The notes under the pieces were generated by a model. The model did not search any database and was not told the origin of the DNA. It saw only the letters and a program-made list of their open reading frames with translations. Made by a program: the position numbers and the translations under genes. Positions 49,701 through 61,020 of a stretch of DNA of 64,000 nucleotides are shown piece after piece; the first letter of the stretch is position 1; each line of letters opens with the position of its first letter. The DNA is taken from contig OY829328.1 of the NCBI GenBank assembly GCA_963691655.1, forward strand, positions 28,353,890 to 28,417,889, read 5' to 3'. This stretch comes from Toxonevra muliebris. Its lineage: Eukaryota; Arthropoda; Insecta; Diptera; Pallopteridae.

Positions 49701-51254
49701 TTATGCCAAACAGAAAGTTCTAAGTTAAAAAGGGGAAAATAAATATGTAACATGTTGTAAAATGAAATGTTTTTGAAGAATTACTATTAGAAATTGAAGA
49801 AATGTACTTTTATTTCTTTACAATGTTTACATTACCCGGAGGAATTTTCGCCATTTTTATTCTTAAAGTGTAGCATAAATTACTCAGTGTAACTTACTCT
49901 GTCAACACTGGTCACTGCTCTACAGCGAATTTCTATACTTTATAATGATTTTTTTTATTTTTAGTTTATTAAATCCGAAATTCTTTATTATTTTGATTAC
50001 ACGAGTTTACAAATTAAAAAAAATTTCTGTGCTAAAGATTCTTTTATTTTTCTTTTATGTACATTGGCCCGCTTAACTCGAAAATTGCATCAACAAATTT
50101 TTTATGGATAGGTTTTCGAAAAATAGTTTTTTTGATTTTTTTTTGTTTTATCCAAAGGTCGTTTGACTGTTTTGACCATATCTGGATAGAGATCCTCTAA
50201 TATGATTGAAAAAGGTATCAGAATAAAAATAATTAATTTACAAAAAAGATTTGAACATTTTCTAATCAACCCAGTAGTTTAAATGTAATTGGTCAAAATA
50301 TGAAACAAAAAACCCTTTTTTAGACCAAAATTAAAATCGAAATGCCCTATTTCTTACTTTTCACATAAAACTTGCACTTTTGGCCAAGGGGACCGACTAC
50401 ACCTAGAAAGTTTATCAACTTATCTTGCTCAGGGTTGAAACGACTGTATTTTACCACGTTTATATCAACTCGTTTTCAATGGTGTCAGTCAGTCTGTCTG
50501 TCTGTTCCGCCGGAATTTTGCAGTCGATTTTAAACTAACTTCCCGATGAGCTAGAGACTTGAAACCTTAAACATAGCTCAGAAGTGGATGACTGTACAAT
50601 TCGAAATATCTAAAATATATATAAATATAATATGAAATATTAGCGTATATTTATTTACAAGCTGTTGTATGTTATTATACAATAATTATAGTACACCATA
50701 CTTTCAGGCTGGTCTATAAAAAAGGAGTACGGTGTTTACTAATGTATGGTTTGTGTCGAGGATAATTAATATGGCGTTTTGAAAATTAGATACTTGTCAA
50801 TAATATTCATAATCAAACCATTGTATTCATCGTTGTAAAAACAATTTTTCGATACGATCGTAGTTTTTTCAGTTCGGAAATACGTCAGTACATAAGGAAG
50901 ATTTTTAGTAGACCTTCGTACAACTAATTCATTTTTAGTTGAGATGCCTTCACTGTTGCCAAATGTCCCAATTTCGCTGGGAATGTTTCGTTTTTGAAAG
51001 CTTTGTCCCTGTCCCGTTGTCAAACGCAACGGAATGCAAAATGTCCAGTTTTTTGACAACTTTAGAAAAAAAAAAAAAGTTTTAAGAAATCTCTTAAAAA
51101 TAATTTAAGTACAAATATTTTTCCTTTTATAGCATAGACAAGCATCACATTTCTTCAGCTATATGGTAATACCCAACTGATTTCAATAAGATTTTTTTCT
51201 TCTCCATTTACCATTGTTTTTGTGTATAAACAAAATTTTTAAGTTGTATTACAC
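46772..51254. other. AT-rich spacer with repeat fragments, no gene
   Basis: 47100-47296 (minus) is a fragment of the CCCTGCAGTAAAA family, rich in CTAGTT words. 48067-48952 may be bounded by weak inverse GGCC(G/A)TA ends. 50500-50600 contains a run of TCTGTCTGTC. Frames at 47535-47870 and 50766-51059 are unrecognised and show no domain. Confidence 0.45.
47100..47296 (-). repeat. End fragment of the CCCTGCAGTAAAA family
   Basis: Read inward on the minus strand from 47296: CCCTGCAGTAAAAGGCGC, then GAACCATAACTAGTG, matching the left end of the 33509-36249 element. The other end is not identifiable. Confidence 0.6.
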
Positions 51255-51470
51255 TGGACTACAAAATTTCAAACTTAAAACAAAACACAAACTAAAGAAT
51301 GTTTTCTAAGCTAATTCGAGGCTGCTGAATACAAAAATCACATTAATTTTTTTTCAGTTGGTAAGTTTTTGAGATAAGATATATTGACGATTTTCAGGGT
51401 TACAGTTCTACAGTCCGTCAACTAAAGTTTCGATCGACCGAGCTACATATCACTGTAGAATAAAATACAC
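51255..51470 (-). repeat. Dispersed repeat B, minus copy
   Basis: Reverse-complement counterpart of 24985-25215. On the minus strand the order is CTGTAACC, CTCAAAAACTTACC, AAAAAAATTAATGTGATTTT, CCTCGAATTAG, TTAGAAAACAT and CAGTGTAAT. Confidence 0.7.
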
Positions 51471-54400
51471 GAAATTGAATTATTATGCATGGGGACTTCA
51501 AGTGGTTTGTCATTTCCAAAAGCAGAATGAATTTTGAGAAAAATTTCGAAGTTTATGTTTAAAATTTTTGTAATGGAATGGCTTATCAATTAAAAAAATA
51601 TATTTGAAACGTGGGACGCATATAGATAGAGAATTAGGTGAACTATTTATCCATCAATTTCATATCGCATGCGACCCAGGTTTGTTTTTTTAAGTCATGC
51701 AAGTATTTTCATACCTACTAAAATTCACAACTACAAATTTTTAGGACAATCTGCATGGAGTTAAGGATCTGTATCAGGTTATAAATCTTTATGGGGCTAG
51801 GAAAAATTATTTTATACTTTTTAGTTCATTTTAAATAAGTGGTATATTAAATTATTTTTTATTTGCAGTTCAGCTTACTTTTTCTGCCTGATGTGCACTT
51901 ATTACCTTTTAGGATTAGTTCAAACGCCCTTCGACCCTTTGACGTCCTCCCACGTTAAAAATCGGTTTGAAGAATTCACTCCAGTATTTTATTCGTTATG
52001 TTTAGCATGCATAAGGGTTTATACAACGACGGGTATTCTGGCTTGAAGATGTTCAGGTACTTATTTTTGTTTATTTTATGTATGTGTATGTGAATAAAGC
52101 TTTTTTGTTGTTGTTGTAGTGATTATTATACTATATACATATATACTTATACATTCATGCATATTTATACGTACATATATGTAAATTGAAGTACATATTA
52201 TATGAATCTAAATTTATTAACGCTTGCCAAAAGATTTTCCAATCCACCCGCATTCAATTGAAATTATTGTGCTGTTTTTTGAATCAGCAGAACATTTTTC
52301 TTAAGCAAATTTACTCAAAGAGTTTTCTTTCTTTTCTTTTTTCTTTGTGAAAAATGAAAATGCAAGATTGCCAACTTCTTTTCCTATATACTTTGAATGC
52401 AATTTCTATAACATGTGAGTAAAATTGAAGAATATTCTTTTACATCACAGTGGAATTGCAAACAAATCAAAAGTTGTTTGCATGAATGCGGTTGACTGTA
52501 TGAATTTGAAAAAAGGAGAAAGAATCTGTGCATTCAACCATTCAAGAGTGAGTTTCAATGGTGTACAACAACAAAAAGGCAATGCAAATTAATCGATCTA
52601 AATCACAACAACAAGAACAACAAAATGAAATAGTAAAAAATATAGTAGATAAAATAATGCAAATGAAATGAAATGCCAGCAAAATACAAGATGCACGACT
52701 ATGAATATTTCACCAACACACTGGGGACATTCATTCATTTATTGTATTTTGTATGCTGCCCTAAAAACAAACACAAATTTTCTATAAAATTGGAACCAAG
52801 CAATTTGACTTTATGCTCTCTTCAATTAAATTTCCAAAATAAATAAAAGCATCAAAATTGGCTGAATGAATAGAAAGATCCAATTTGAACTAGCAGAAAT
52901 TTTTTTCATTTGGTATACTACAGTCGAATGCCATTGGTGCAGTAATCAATTGAACGGAGGCAAGACTCCACCTAAGGTTGATTATGGGTTATACCATTAA
53001 AATTAGTTAAAAGGATTGAAGATTGAAAAAATGAATTTGGTATGATGATCTCTATGAAATTATAAATATTTTCTATGGATGCCATAAAATTTGTGACACA
53101 AAACTTGAGCTTTTGCGATACTTTTGTACAGTAAGCAAATATAAGTAATATTAAATAATTTAAAATAATAATTGTAGAGAATAGCAGTAACTGCCTTTAT
53201 ACTAAATGCATACAATGCATTCACATGTTCAATAGCGGATCCAAGGGAGGGGTTTTGGGGTTAAGCCTCTAGTGTCTATGTTAAGATTCTCTTGTGTCTA
53301 TAAATGTATGTATGTGCGTTATTTTCTTTTGTTGAAGAAGCTTAAAGTCAATAATACTGCTGCCGTTGATAAGCGCCGCATATTGCCGAAGTAAAATGTT
53401 ACAGAAAGCAAACCATAAAGTATATACGCGTATATAGTTACAAATCAGCCATAGTGAAACGACGCTATGACAAGCAGGCAAGCAAACAAACAAACAGGCA
53501 GATAGTCATGTATGCAGTTAGGTAGATAGATAGACATACAGATGGACAGCATAAACAACAATAAACACTGCAGAAGCGTCTAACACACACAAAAGTGACA
53601 CCAAAGATTTAACAGCTCAGTCCAGGTACTTGCATTACCAACCTCCAGGTATCTAGCTATTTAAAGATAAATGTATATGTAAAATAAGCACTAGCGGATC
53701 CAAGAGGGATAGCCCGCTAATGACGGCATATACTGTAACCTGATTGTTGTGGAAGGCATTTAAACTATTTATTTTCAAAAACTTAGAAAGACTTATACTA
53801 GGAAACGCAACTCATGTGTCGAAAATCATCAATATTTGTGTTGAGCACCCCATTTTTGATCCGCCCGTGTACACAAGTATATTTGCTCATGGTCGTTTCA
53901 AACTCGTACTATTACCTACATTCATACTCTACTTGGCATTCACATTTCCAACCACATTTCCGGATGTTAGGAACTCACTTCCGTTTGCTTAACACTGCCG
54001 CCGCCAAGTTGTGGTGTTTTTATCTTATTTGGCATTTCATTCCACAGGTGCAGTCTGCATATGAATGTTTAGGTTTATGTGTATATGTGTGAGGATTAGT
54101 TAGTACAAGTTATGTTTTTTCTTTTCTTTAAATACATTTTATGCCACCTTGGCTTTAATTAGAAATTAAAATTTTTACTTTTCTGCATTTCCTAATTAAA
54201 TAATTACAGCTAAAAATTAAATAATGTCATTTAATTAAAGTACAACAAAACAATTATTGAGTTAAACTATTTATATAAGTACAAGTGATTTTCAGTCCAT
54301 TACATCGATAAAAGAGTTTCTTCGAATAAGTGGGGTTGAGACTGACTGATTAAAATACCAAAAAACAAAAACGTCCACATCAAAGTTCTGGAACGAAACA

Positions 54401-55428
54401 AAAACAAAAAGGGACATTCAATTTTAGAATAGAACAAAAAACAAAATTTAGTTTATTCCCAAAGATTCCTAAAGTACTAAAGTAAATTTTTCGCCATCTT
54501 TATTTTTGGAATTGTTTATTTTATGAAAAAAAAAGACTTTAGCTTATTAAATAAATCAGTACATTAAAAAAAAAAATTCAATTAATCGTCCGAAAATTAT
54601 TAGAAGCTACTGTTATATATAAAGTACTAAAATATTGTTGTTCTATGCATAAATAATCTTGCAGTTTTTCTCTGTTTGCTAAATATTTGTAATTTACTGT
54701 TAAATATTAAAACCGGTTTTTTTCTTTTTTTTTTTTTTGTGTTGCTTTGATCTGCATCGGTACCGACAGACATTGCAGACCACGAGGTAATCAATAATTT
54801 ATTGTCAATAAATTTAATACAGTCCACTAAAAGGTTTTTTTTCTATTCTTTATTGGTATAAGGCCAAAACAAATATATTTCGTATTATATCGCGAAAAAC
54901 GAAAAATGTTGCCTAAATGTTGAAGTTCTGGGTGGTTGGCTTTTTTCCGAAATTAGTTAAGTAGTACTTAAAAATCATTCTACAGCAAAACTGTTTATTA
55001 TATGCATACTATATTAAATCTGAAACTTCAGGGCCAGTTTATACATGTCCTGCTTTTGGAGTTTGGTCTAAGTCTTGTTTTTTTTTTTTTGACTGTTTTT
55101 AATTTAAGTTTGAGTTTTGGTCTGATTTTGAATTGAATTTTGATAAGAATTTTGGTCTAATTCTCGCCTGAATTTCGGTTTGAGGTTTGTCCCGATTTTT
55201 GGTCTGGTTCTTGGTTTAATTATTGGTGTGATAATTTTTCTATAATTCAGCAAAAGAAGCCCTCCTCAAACTCAAATAAAAAACTCTACCACTGCTGTAA
55301 CCGAAGACATTTCTAGAAATACATCTTAAGGTTAATCACAGTCATCACCACAACGAAATACTTATAATACATGTATCACATCTTCCCTGACGGGCTAAAG
55401 CTCTTCGACATCATTTAAGAATCAATAA
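51471..55428. other. AT-rich spacer, no gene recognised
   Basis: 4 kb of AT-rich DNA. TATACATA tracts lie near 52130-52180 and GATAGATAGACATACAGA near 53521-53545. GCGGATCCAAG recurs at 53235 and 53695 in direct orientation, 460 bp apart, possibly transposon ends. The frames at 53744-54092 have no domain. Confidence 0.45.
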
Positions 55429-55545
55429 CCCTATTCACGATTTGGCGCAAATGGTCTTGCATTATTGCAAATTCAAAATATTTCTGCTATCAAACAAATA
55501 TATGCGATATGTAATAAAAATTTGCATTTGCAATGATGCATAGGG
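55429..55545. mobile_element. Short MITE, family member (best-preserved arms)
   Basis: 117 bp from CCCTATTCACGATTTGG to the inverse of CCCTATGCATCATTGC. Both arms hold the TGCAAATG word, and the centre (AACAAATATATGCGATATG) matches the centre of 24175-24299. No coding capacity. Confidence 0.7.
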
Positions 55546-56411
55546 CTAATGTTCTTTTTCAAAAATATGTTGTGGTGATTTGCAATGGTTAAGTGTCAGC
55601 CAGCAAAATGGCTATTGAAATTTTTATACTTTTACAAGTTTAAAAATATTAATATTAGATAAATGTCCAATATCAAGTAATTTCACCAAACAATTTCTTA
55701 TCCATACTTTTTTTATTAGCATTTACAAATACCTGCACCTATAAGCCCCTTTTTTAGCCTCATTAAAAGTACACTTTAGTCTGAGATAAAAAAAAGGCAA
55801 TTTCAATCTGTTACTTCATTATTTTGCCACAGAAATAAAATCTCTTGTGGCTTTCTTAAATATGTGCATGTATACACAGTCCACTTCATAACTATATCAC
55901 CACCTTTTTATTTGATTTTTTACATTTTTCAACATTTACAATTTCCTCTGGTAAAGCGGCAAGTTTTTTGGGATACTCCTCAGACCTCCGAAATTTCAGA
56001 TCAACTGACGGCAACCGCTGTACTTAGCCGGTTATTGGTCTAAACCTTTCTAATTCAGTTTATTAGGGCTTGGGTCTGGTGGTCAGCCAAGAATTTTTTC
56101 TAAACCCCTCTTTTCACTCAATATATTTTTAGAAATGAATGGAAGTATATTGAAAGAATCTGGTGTAAATTTCGAAGTTTTCTGTTAATCACAAGCAACA
56201 GAAAAGTTGTTTTCTTACACAAAAAGACTAAACCTCTGATATAGCGAAAAATTTCTCTAACAACATTTTCATTGAACAGCATATTAAATCTTCCCCTAGC
56301 ACTATCTACGTACGTCTTACCTATATTACAGCAAATTGCTTTATATTGTACACTTTGTGACGACCCAAATTATGGCCACACAATATATGGCTGTGGCCTA
56401 TGCACTAGCAC
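55546..56411. other. AT-rich spacer
   Basis: Nothing gene-like. A small palindrome GGCCACA...TGTGGCC lies at 56375-56398, just before the minisatellite. Confidence 0.5.
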
Positions 56412-56487
56412 CAACACCGCCACTGTACATCAACACCGCCACTGTACATCAACACCGCCACTGTACAGCAACACCGCCACTGTACAC
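56412..56487. repeat. 19-bp minisatellite, four units
   Basis: Four head-to-tail copies of CAACACCGCCACTGTACAT (56412, 56431, 56450 and 56469), differing only in the last base. Because 19 is not a multiple of three, the same word is read in all frames, so the open frames across it are not evidence of protein. The array is framed by CACTAGCA on both sides. Confidence 0.95.
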
Positions 56488-56745
56488 TAGCATGAATAAG
56501 AAAAAGAAGTCACGTAGGGCAAAGAACCAAAATCAACAAAAAAAACCACAATTCATGCTGCCAGCAGCACACTCACAAGTAACGGAATCATCGTACGATG
56601 TAGACAGCCTGCTGCGATGATAATTCAAATATCTGATGAGCAATATTGTCATACGATCAAGCCAGCCAATGAGAGCGTCCCAACACCGCAATTCCAGTAG
56701 CAACTGGAAATCAAAAACAAAGCGAGGAAGAGGAAGTATGACAAG

Positions 56746-57084
56746 TATAAAAGGGGCACGCACAATACCGAGTCAGCAGTGTGGCCAACTCAATGCTTTT
56801 CCCGCTAAATTTAGTGCTTTTTGAAAATTAAAATGCGGAAAAAAGTGATTTAGCGGTCAGCTCGTTTTTCCAATTTAAAATATCTTCGAAAAATCGAATA
56901 AATCTTCATTGACTAGAAGTATCAGATGTTTGCCTATATTAGTGAAAAAGTTTAAATGTATTGAGTTTTCTCGCACTTTTATAAGGGAAAAAATTTAACG
57001 CTTTTAAAAAAAAAATACGCGTTTTATTTTTCATTTTAGTGGATTTTGAAAAATAAAAGTTGGCCACACTGCGAGTCAGTCAGT
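56746..57084 (+). promoter_or_regulatory. TATA box and initiator separated by a MITE
   Basis: TATAAAAGG begins at 56746. With the hAT MITE and one 8-bp duplication removed, an insect initiator TCAGT falls about 29 bases downstream, which is standard core-promoter spacing. In the present sequence the initiator is at 57076-57080, over 300 bases away, although a TCAG remains at 56773-56776. The transcribed unit is unknown: nothing downstream is gene-like, so a solitary LTR promoter is possible, but no matching LTR ends or duplication were found. Confidence 0.45.
56777..57071. mobile_element. hAT-type MITE with perfect 8-bp target duplication
   Basis: A 295-bp element with exact ends CAGTGTGGCCAACT and AGTTGGCCACACTG. 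The flanks are identical: CGAGTCAG at 56769-56776 and 57072-57079. CAG termini and an 8-bp duplication are hallmarks of hAT elements. The interior is AT-rich and non-coding; the arms show further weak symmetry (TTTTTGAAAA and TTTTCAAAA words). The perfect duplication suggests recent insertion. Confidence 0.92.
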
Positions 57085-58629
57085 AACAGTGCTGTCGCTG
57101 TCACTTCGATTGAACTTTTTCACTTCACTTTCAAACCTGACACTTCGTCAGTTCCTCTTTCATAAAAACACTTCGGTTTTCCAGTTTCAATGAAAAACTA
57201 AAATCAATAAAAAAAAATCTAAATATGCTCATCTCTGTAATATGCTCCAACTGTTTTGTCAATTATGCTAGTTAATAGAAGAATCTTTGTTTTTCCGAAT
57301 TCATGGAATTTTAAAAAATTTTCTATAAAAGTGCAAATAAAAGTATGGCATATTTGTGAAATGGACTGTATGTACCTATATATATATATAAATATATATA
57401 TATATTGATGTTAAGATTATAAGAAATATTCTCTCATGGCTCGTTCTTTTTTACAATAAGAACGAGCAAAGAACATGCCGAAGTTCGTTCGCGTTTTAGC
57501 TAGGAGTAGATTTAAGCATGATTTCTCTTTTTACTTCTACTTTTGAATGTATGTAGTTGTGTTAGTTGAAGAAAAAGCTTTAAACTTTGTCATACATTTA
57601 AAATGTGACATAAAAAAAAACGTAGCAAAAAAATTATTCGTAAAACTTTCAAGCACGTAGCATTTCATTTTTCCCAAAAGAGAATTACTAAAGAAGATGA
57701 TGTGGAAATAGTACTGTGCAACACCAAAAAAGAAGTTGTTAAAATTCCAATGAAATTTAAAAATTGATACTCTTTGAAGTGTTACTCTCTATTTCACATA
57801 CCTACTGTAGTAAAGTTTGTTAGAGTCTGTCTTAGTAATACTTGATTTGCCTTTTGCTTAAGGGTTAACGGACAGAAGTTTGTAAAAGATTTCGAAGATT
57901 CAAGAGAGGGTACCTTACTTTACCACGTGGAGTTGCGGAAAATAAAAATGCAGCGACAAGGCAATTGTCCAGCGGAAATATATGTACATTTTTGAAGCAT
58001 TATATATATTCTTTGAAAATTCGGCAACAACCAACTGAATGCATATTTCCACTATTTATGGTCATCACATTACTCCTGTCACGGGTAAAGGCACCCGAGA
58101 TCGAAATAAAATTTCATATTATTTTATTTTCCTATCTGATTTTCTTTAATAAACATCACCATAGCCTATTTATCCTCTTACGGAAAAACTGATATACATA
58201 TAAGCGGATATTTATATTTTGGCGGTCTAAGCAATTAATTTACCCCATCAAAATCGAATAAAAAAAAATTGTTTTTATCCCTCTACAGTACCCTGTCCCA
58301 CTGCTGGATCCTAAATCTTTAAAATCAAGCTATTTATTTTAAATTCCACTTTTCAGTGATGTCTCGGTCGGACTTTTGGTAATCACCACTTTCCAATACG
58401 TACATTTATTGTTGGGCCAATCTATATATTTGCGTATTTAGCAACATGTACTGCGTCTGCTTTTAATTAATTTGAACTGACAAGTTGATGTCTAAAAGGC
58501 ACACATGCTGGAATGTTTGGAAATAAATTCAAAATAAAAGGTTTTAATATAATTTTCGACTATTTCCTTTGAGCTGCATTTTTGACCCGATCTTTTTCCT
58601 TTGTTAACTTAGTTTCTTTTATTTTATAA
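57085..58629. other. AT-rich spacer
   Basis: No gene. A TA microsatellite lies at 57379-57406, and a 10-bp-stem hairpin (GCTCGTTCTT/AAGAACGAGC) at 57439-57467. The frame at 57965-58192 has no recognised domain. Confidence 0.5.
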
Positions 58630-59020
58630 ACCAGCTGACCAGGTCCTCTTAGCTGATCCTGGTAAAGTTTGGGTAATAAGAAATAAATTTTTTGTTATCA
58701 AGAAAAATACAAAACTTTGTAATATAAAAACAAAGAAGAATGAAAATATGTGGTTTAAAAATGTACCACGCCTCGTTTTCAATCCCACCACATATTTTAC
58801 TAGTAATATGAAATAGTCTTTGCACTAGATCTCCGTACTATACTGTAAATGGTTTCGTTGACATATGCACTCAAAAGATTATTACCTCGATATTGACAAA
58901 TTTTGAATTCATTTTAAATCTACTATCTATCTTCCACTTTGTTTACTGTGATATCCCATTATGAATATATATTTTATACAGAAGGTACCACAACCTATTT
59001 TCCAATCCTACCCAAGTGCT
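58630..59020 (+). repeat. Degenerate copy of the composite dispersed repeat
   Basis: It starts with CCAGCTGACCAGGT, a decayed CTAGCTGACCCGGC, and contains GTACCACGCC...AATCCCACC (about 58765) and GGTACCACAACC...AATCCTACC (about 58985), two of the GGTGCCAC modules seen at 14500-14650. No coding capacity. Confidence 0.55.
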
Positions 59021-59064
59021 CTGTACTTTTTGAAGTGAAACTTCTTTAGTGAGGGTAAATCGAA

Positions 59065-59370
59065 AATTTTGCAACGGAAATCGCGTTGTTGTTGCACTCA
59101 ATCGAAACTAATAAGAAACGAAGTTATGCTGTTGTTAGTGTTAAGCGAACTAAGTCATATGGGGATCGGCAGCATACAATCATGCAGAGAGTCGACTTCT
59201 TGCAGTTTTATCTCAATGTGCTTTAGTGAGAGAGCTTGATTCCATATAGCTGAATTTTCCTTCCATATGTTATATACGTGTGCTACGTTGTGCCGATAAA
59301 TATAGAAAAAAAAGCTTTAGAAAATAGAAAGAGAAAGAGTGCAAAAGCTTCAAAAACAACGGTCACGTGA
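59065..59370 (+). repeat. Tandem duplication, unit A
   Basis: The words AAGAAACGAAGTTATGC, TTGTTAGT, GACTTCTTGCAGTTTTATC, TTTAGTGAGAGAG, TATATACGTGTGCTA, GTTGTGCCGATAA and GCAAAAGCTTCAA recur in the same order in unit B (59645-61020), where a mariner interrupts them. Between the units lies the dispersed repeat also seen around 18 kb. Confidence 0.75.
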
Positions 59371-59448
59371 AAAATCGGGTTAAATATTTTAACGTATAAT
59401 GAAGACAAATAACTATTAATATTTCATTTTATATTTCTGCCTGCAAAT

Positions 59449-59640
59449 AACGTAATTAAAATTAATAAATATCATTTATTTCCACATTTCATAGCAATGT
59501 TTAAATTGTTCACGTATAAAATGTATGTAGTCTCCATCGCTCTCTCTTTAAAAATTTGACTTGTGGCGACATGCGCTGAGAGAGGCAATGTTGATCAACT
59601 TATTGGCGTAATCTTGTATTCTATCATTCTTGGGTTTTTG
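59449..59640 (+). repeat. Dispersed repeat, uninterrupted copy
   Basis: Uninterrupted counterpart of the repeat at 17990-18118 plus 18919-19060: AATAACGTAATTAAAATTAA, ATAAATATCATTTATTTC, CTCTCTCTTTAAAAATTTG, then GGCGACATGCGC and CAACTTATTGGCG. Confidence 0.7.
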
Positions 59641-59786
59641 TTACACTCTAACAAAACCGGTAAGAAATGAAGTTATGCAGTTGTTAATCAAAGAGATGAC
59701 TTCTCGCAGTTTTATCGCATGTGATTTAGTGAGAGAGTCGATATAGAGGTTTCGGCTTGATTGCATATAACTGAACTAAAATGATA

Positions 59787-60897
59787 TCACCTTGATCAAA
59801 AAGTTCCCGGAATAAGCAACGTGTGGCACTCCCATCGTTCTGATTTGAGTTCTGTTGTTTTTGTTAAGTTGGTACATCTGTTGTTGATATTCCCTTTAAA
59901 TCTTAGCGTCATATCTTGACATAGGCAAAAGTTACGTAGCCAACGTTGGAAATGTTGGGAAAATGTTTCGGCAACGATTTTCAACATCGACATCGAAAAC
60001 CGACGAAAACATTGATAAAGTAAAAGAAATTTTGGCCGATAACCGCAAATTAACCATTAGAGAGATAGCGGTGGACTTGAACATTGCCTATGGATCCGTC
60101 CAAAACATTTTGGTTAATGATTTGGGTTTCCGTCGTGTAGTAGCAAAGTTGGTGCCAAAAGACTTCAATTTCATGCAAAAAAGAAACCGTGTTGACGTCG
60201 CAAAAGATATGATTTGCGAGGCTGAATCCGATCCCACATTCATCAAAAGGATCATTACTGGAGACGAGACGCAGGTTTATGAATACGACACGCAATCCAG
60301 ACATCAGGCAAGAGAATAGCGTTCACCAAATGAGCCGAGACAAAAAAAAACACGTCATTTTCAGTCAAAAAAGAAGGCAATGCTCACGGTTTTCATGGAT
60401 TACAACAGTGTAGTGCATCATGAATTTTTGCCAGAAGGCCAGGCAGTAAACAAAGAGTATTATTTGGGTGTTACGAGACGTTTGCGTGAAGCAGTTCGCC
60501 GAAAGAGACCAGAATTGTGTACAGAAAACTCGTGGATTTTGCACCATGATAAAGCTATTCGTAATTTTTTGACGAAAAATGCAACAAATACCATCCAACA
60601 GCCACCGAATTCACCTGATTTGGTTCCCTGTGACTTCTTTCTGTTCAATCGAGTTAAAAAACCATTACGAGGAAGGCGTTTCAGCAGCCGAGAGAAAGTA
60701 ATCGAAAAATCGCAGGAAGCACTGATGGGCATACCGAAAACCGAATATAAAAAATAATTCGAGGATTGGATCAAGCGCTGCAATAAGTGAGTTGCAGTCG
60801 ATGGGGATTACTTTGAAGGGGACAATATAGATTTAGATGAATAAAATTGTATTTTTAATTTACTGAATAAATTCTGGGAACTTTTTAATCAAGGTGG
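59787..60897 (+). mobile_element. mariner element, internally deleted
   Basis: The ends TCACCTTGATCAAAAAGTTC and CCACCTTGATTAAAAAGTTC (inward from the right) are inverted repeats extending to about 27 bp with a few mismatches. TA flanks both sides (59785-59786 and 60898-60899), the mariner target. The length is 1111 bp, below the roughly 1.3 kb of complete mariners, because N-terminal coding sequence and a catalytic segment are deleted. It is inserted in unit B of a tandem duplication, so it is younger than that duplication. Confidence 0.93.
59963..60844 (+). pseudogene. mariner transposase pseudogene
   Basis: A mariner transposase cuts and pastes the element using a DD34D catalytic triad. 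One frame runs from 59963 to the stop at 60842-60844, ending GDNIDLDE. About 90 N-terminal residues, including the first DNA-binding helices, are missing. The second helix-turn-helix (LTIREIAVDLNIAYGSV) survives, as does the first aspartate in ITGDET (residue 101). There are three in-frame stops: 60317 (TAG, where the family has Trp), 60755 (TAA) and 60788 (TGA). Between the second Asp (WILHHD) and the third (SPDLVPCD) there are 27 residues instead of 34, so about seven are deleted around the NAPSH box. The protein cannot be active. The frame is kept despite the deletions. Confidence 0.93.
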
Positions 60898-61020
60898 TAT
60901 ATAAGTATATACGTGTACTAAGTTGCGTTTGTTCCGATAAGTGCAGAGAGTATCAACAGAGGAAAAGCAACAACAAAATAGAGAGAAGAGGACTGCAAAA
61001 ACTTCAACAGAATGTTTTAT

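Larger units (their letters stand above)
59645..61020 (+). repeat. Tandem duplication, unit B, split by mariner
   Basis: Unit B carries AAGAAATGAAGTTATGC, TTGTTAAT, GACTTCTCGCAGTTTTATC and TTTAGTGAGAGAG before the mariner, and TATATACGTGTACTA, GTTTGTTCCGATAA and GCAAAAACTTCAA after it. Removing 59787-60897 and one TA restores the order of unit A. Confidence 0.75.

Noticed and set aside
56356..57230. Possible solitary LTR beginning TGTGACGACC around the TATA box
   Set aside because: No matching CA end with a 4-6 bp flanking duplication could be found, so only the promoter-like core is reported.
57439..57467. 10-bp perfect hairpin followed by A/T bases
   Set aside because: Bacterial-style terminators do not apply in insect DNA, and short hairpins are expected by chance in 64 kb.
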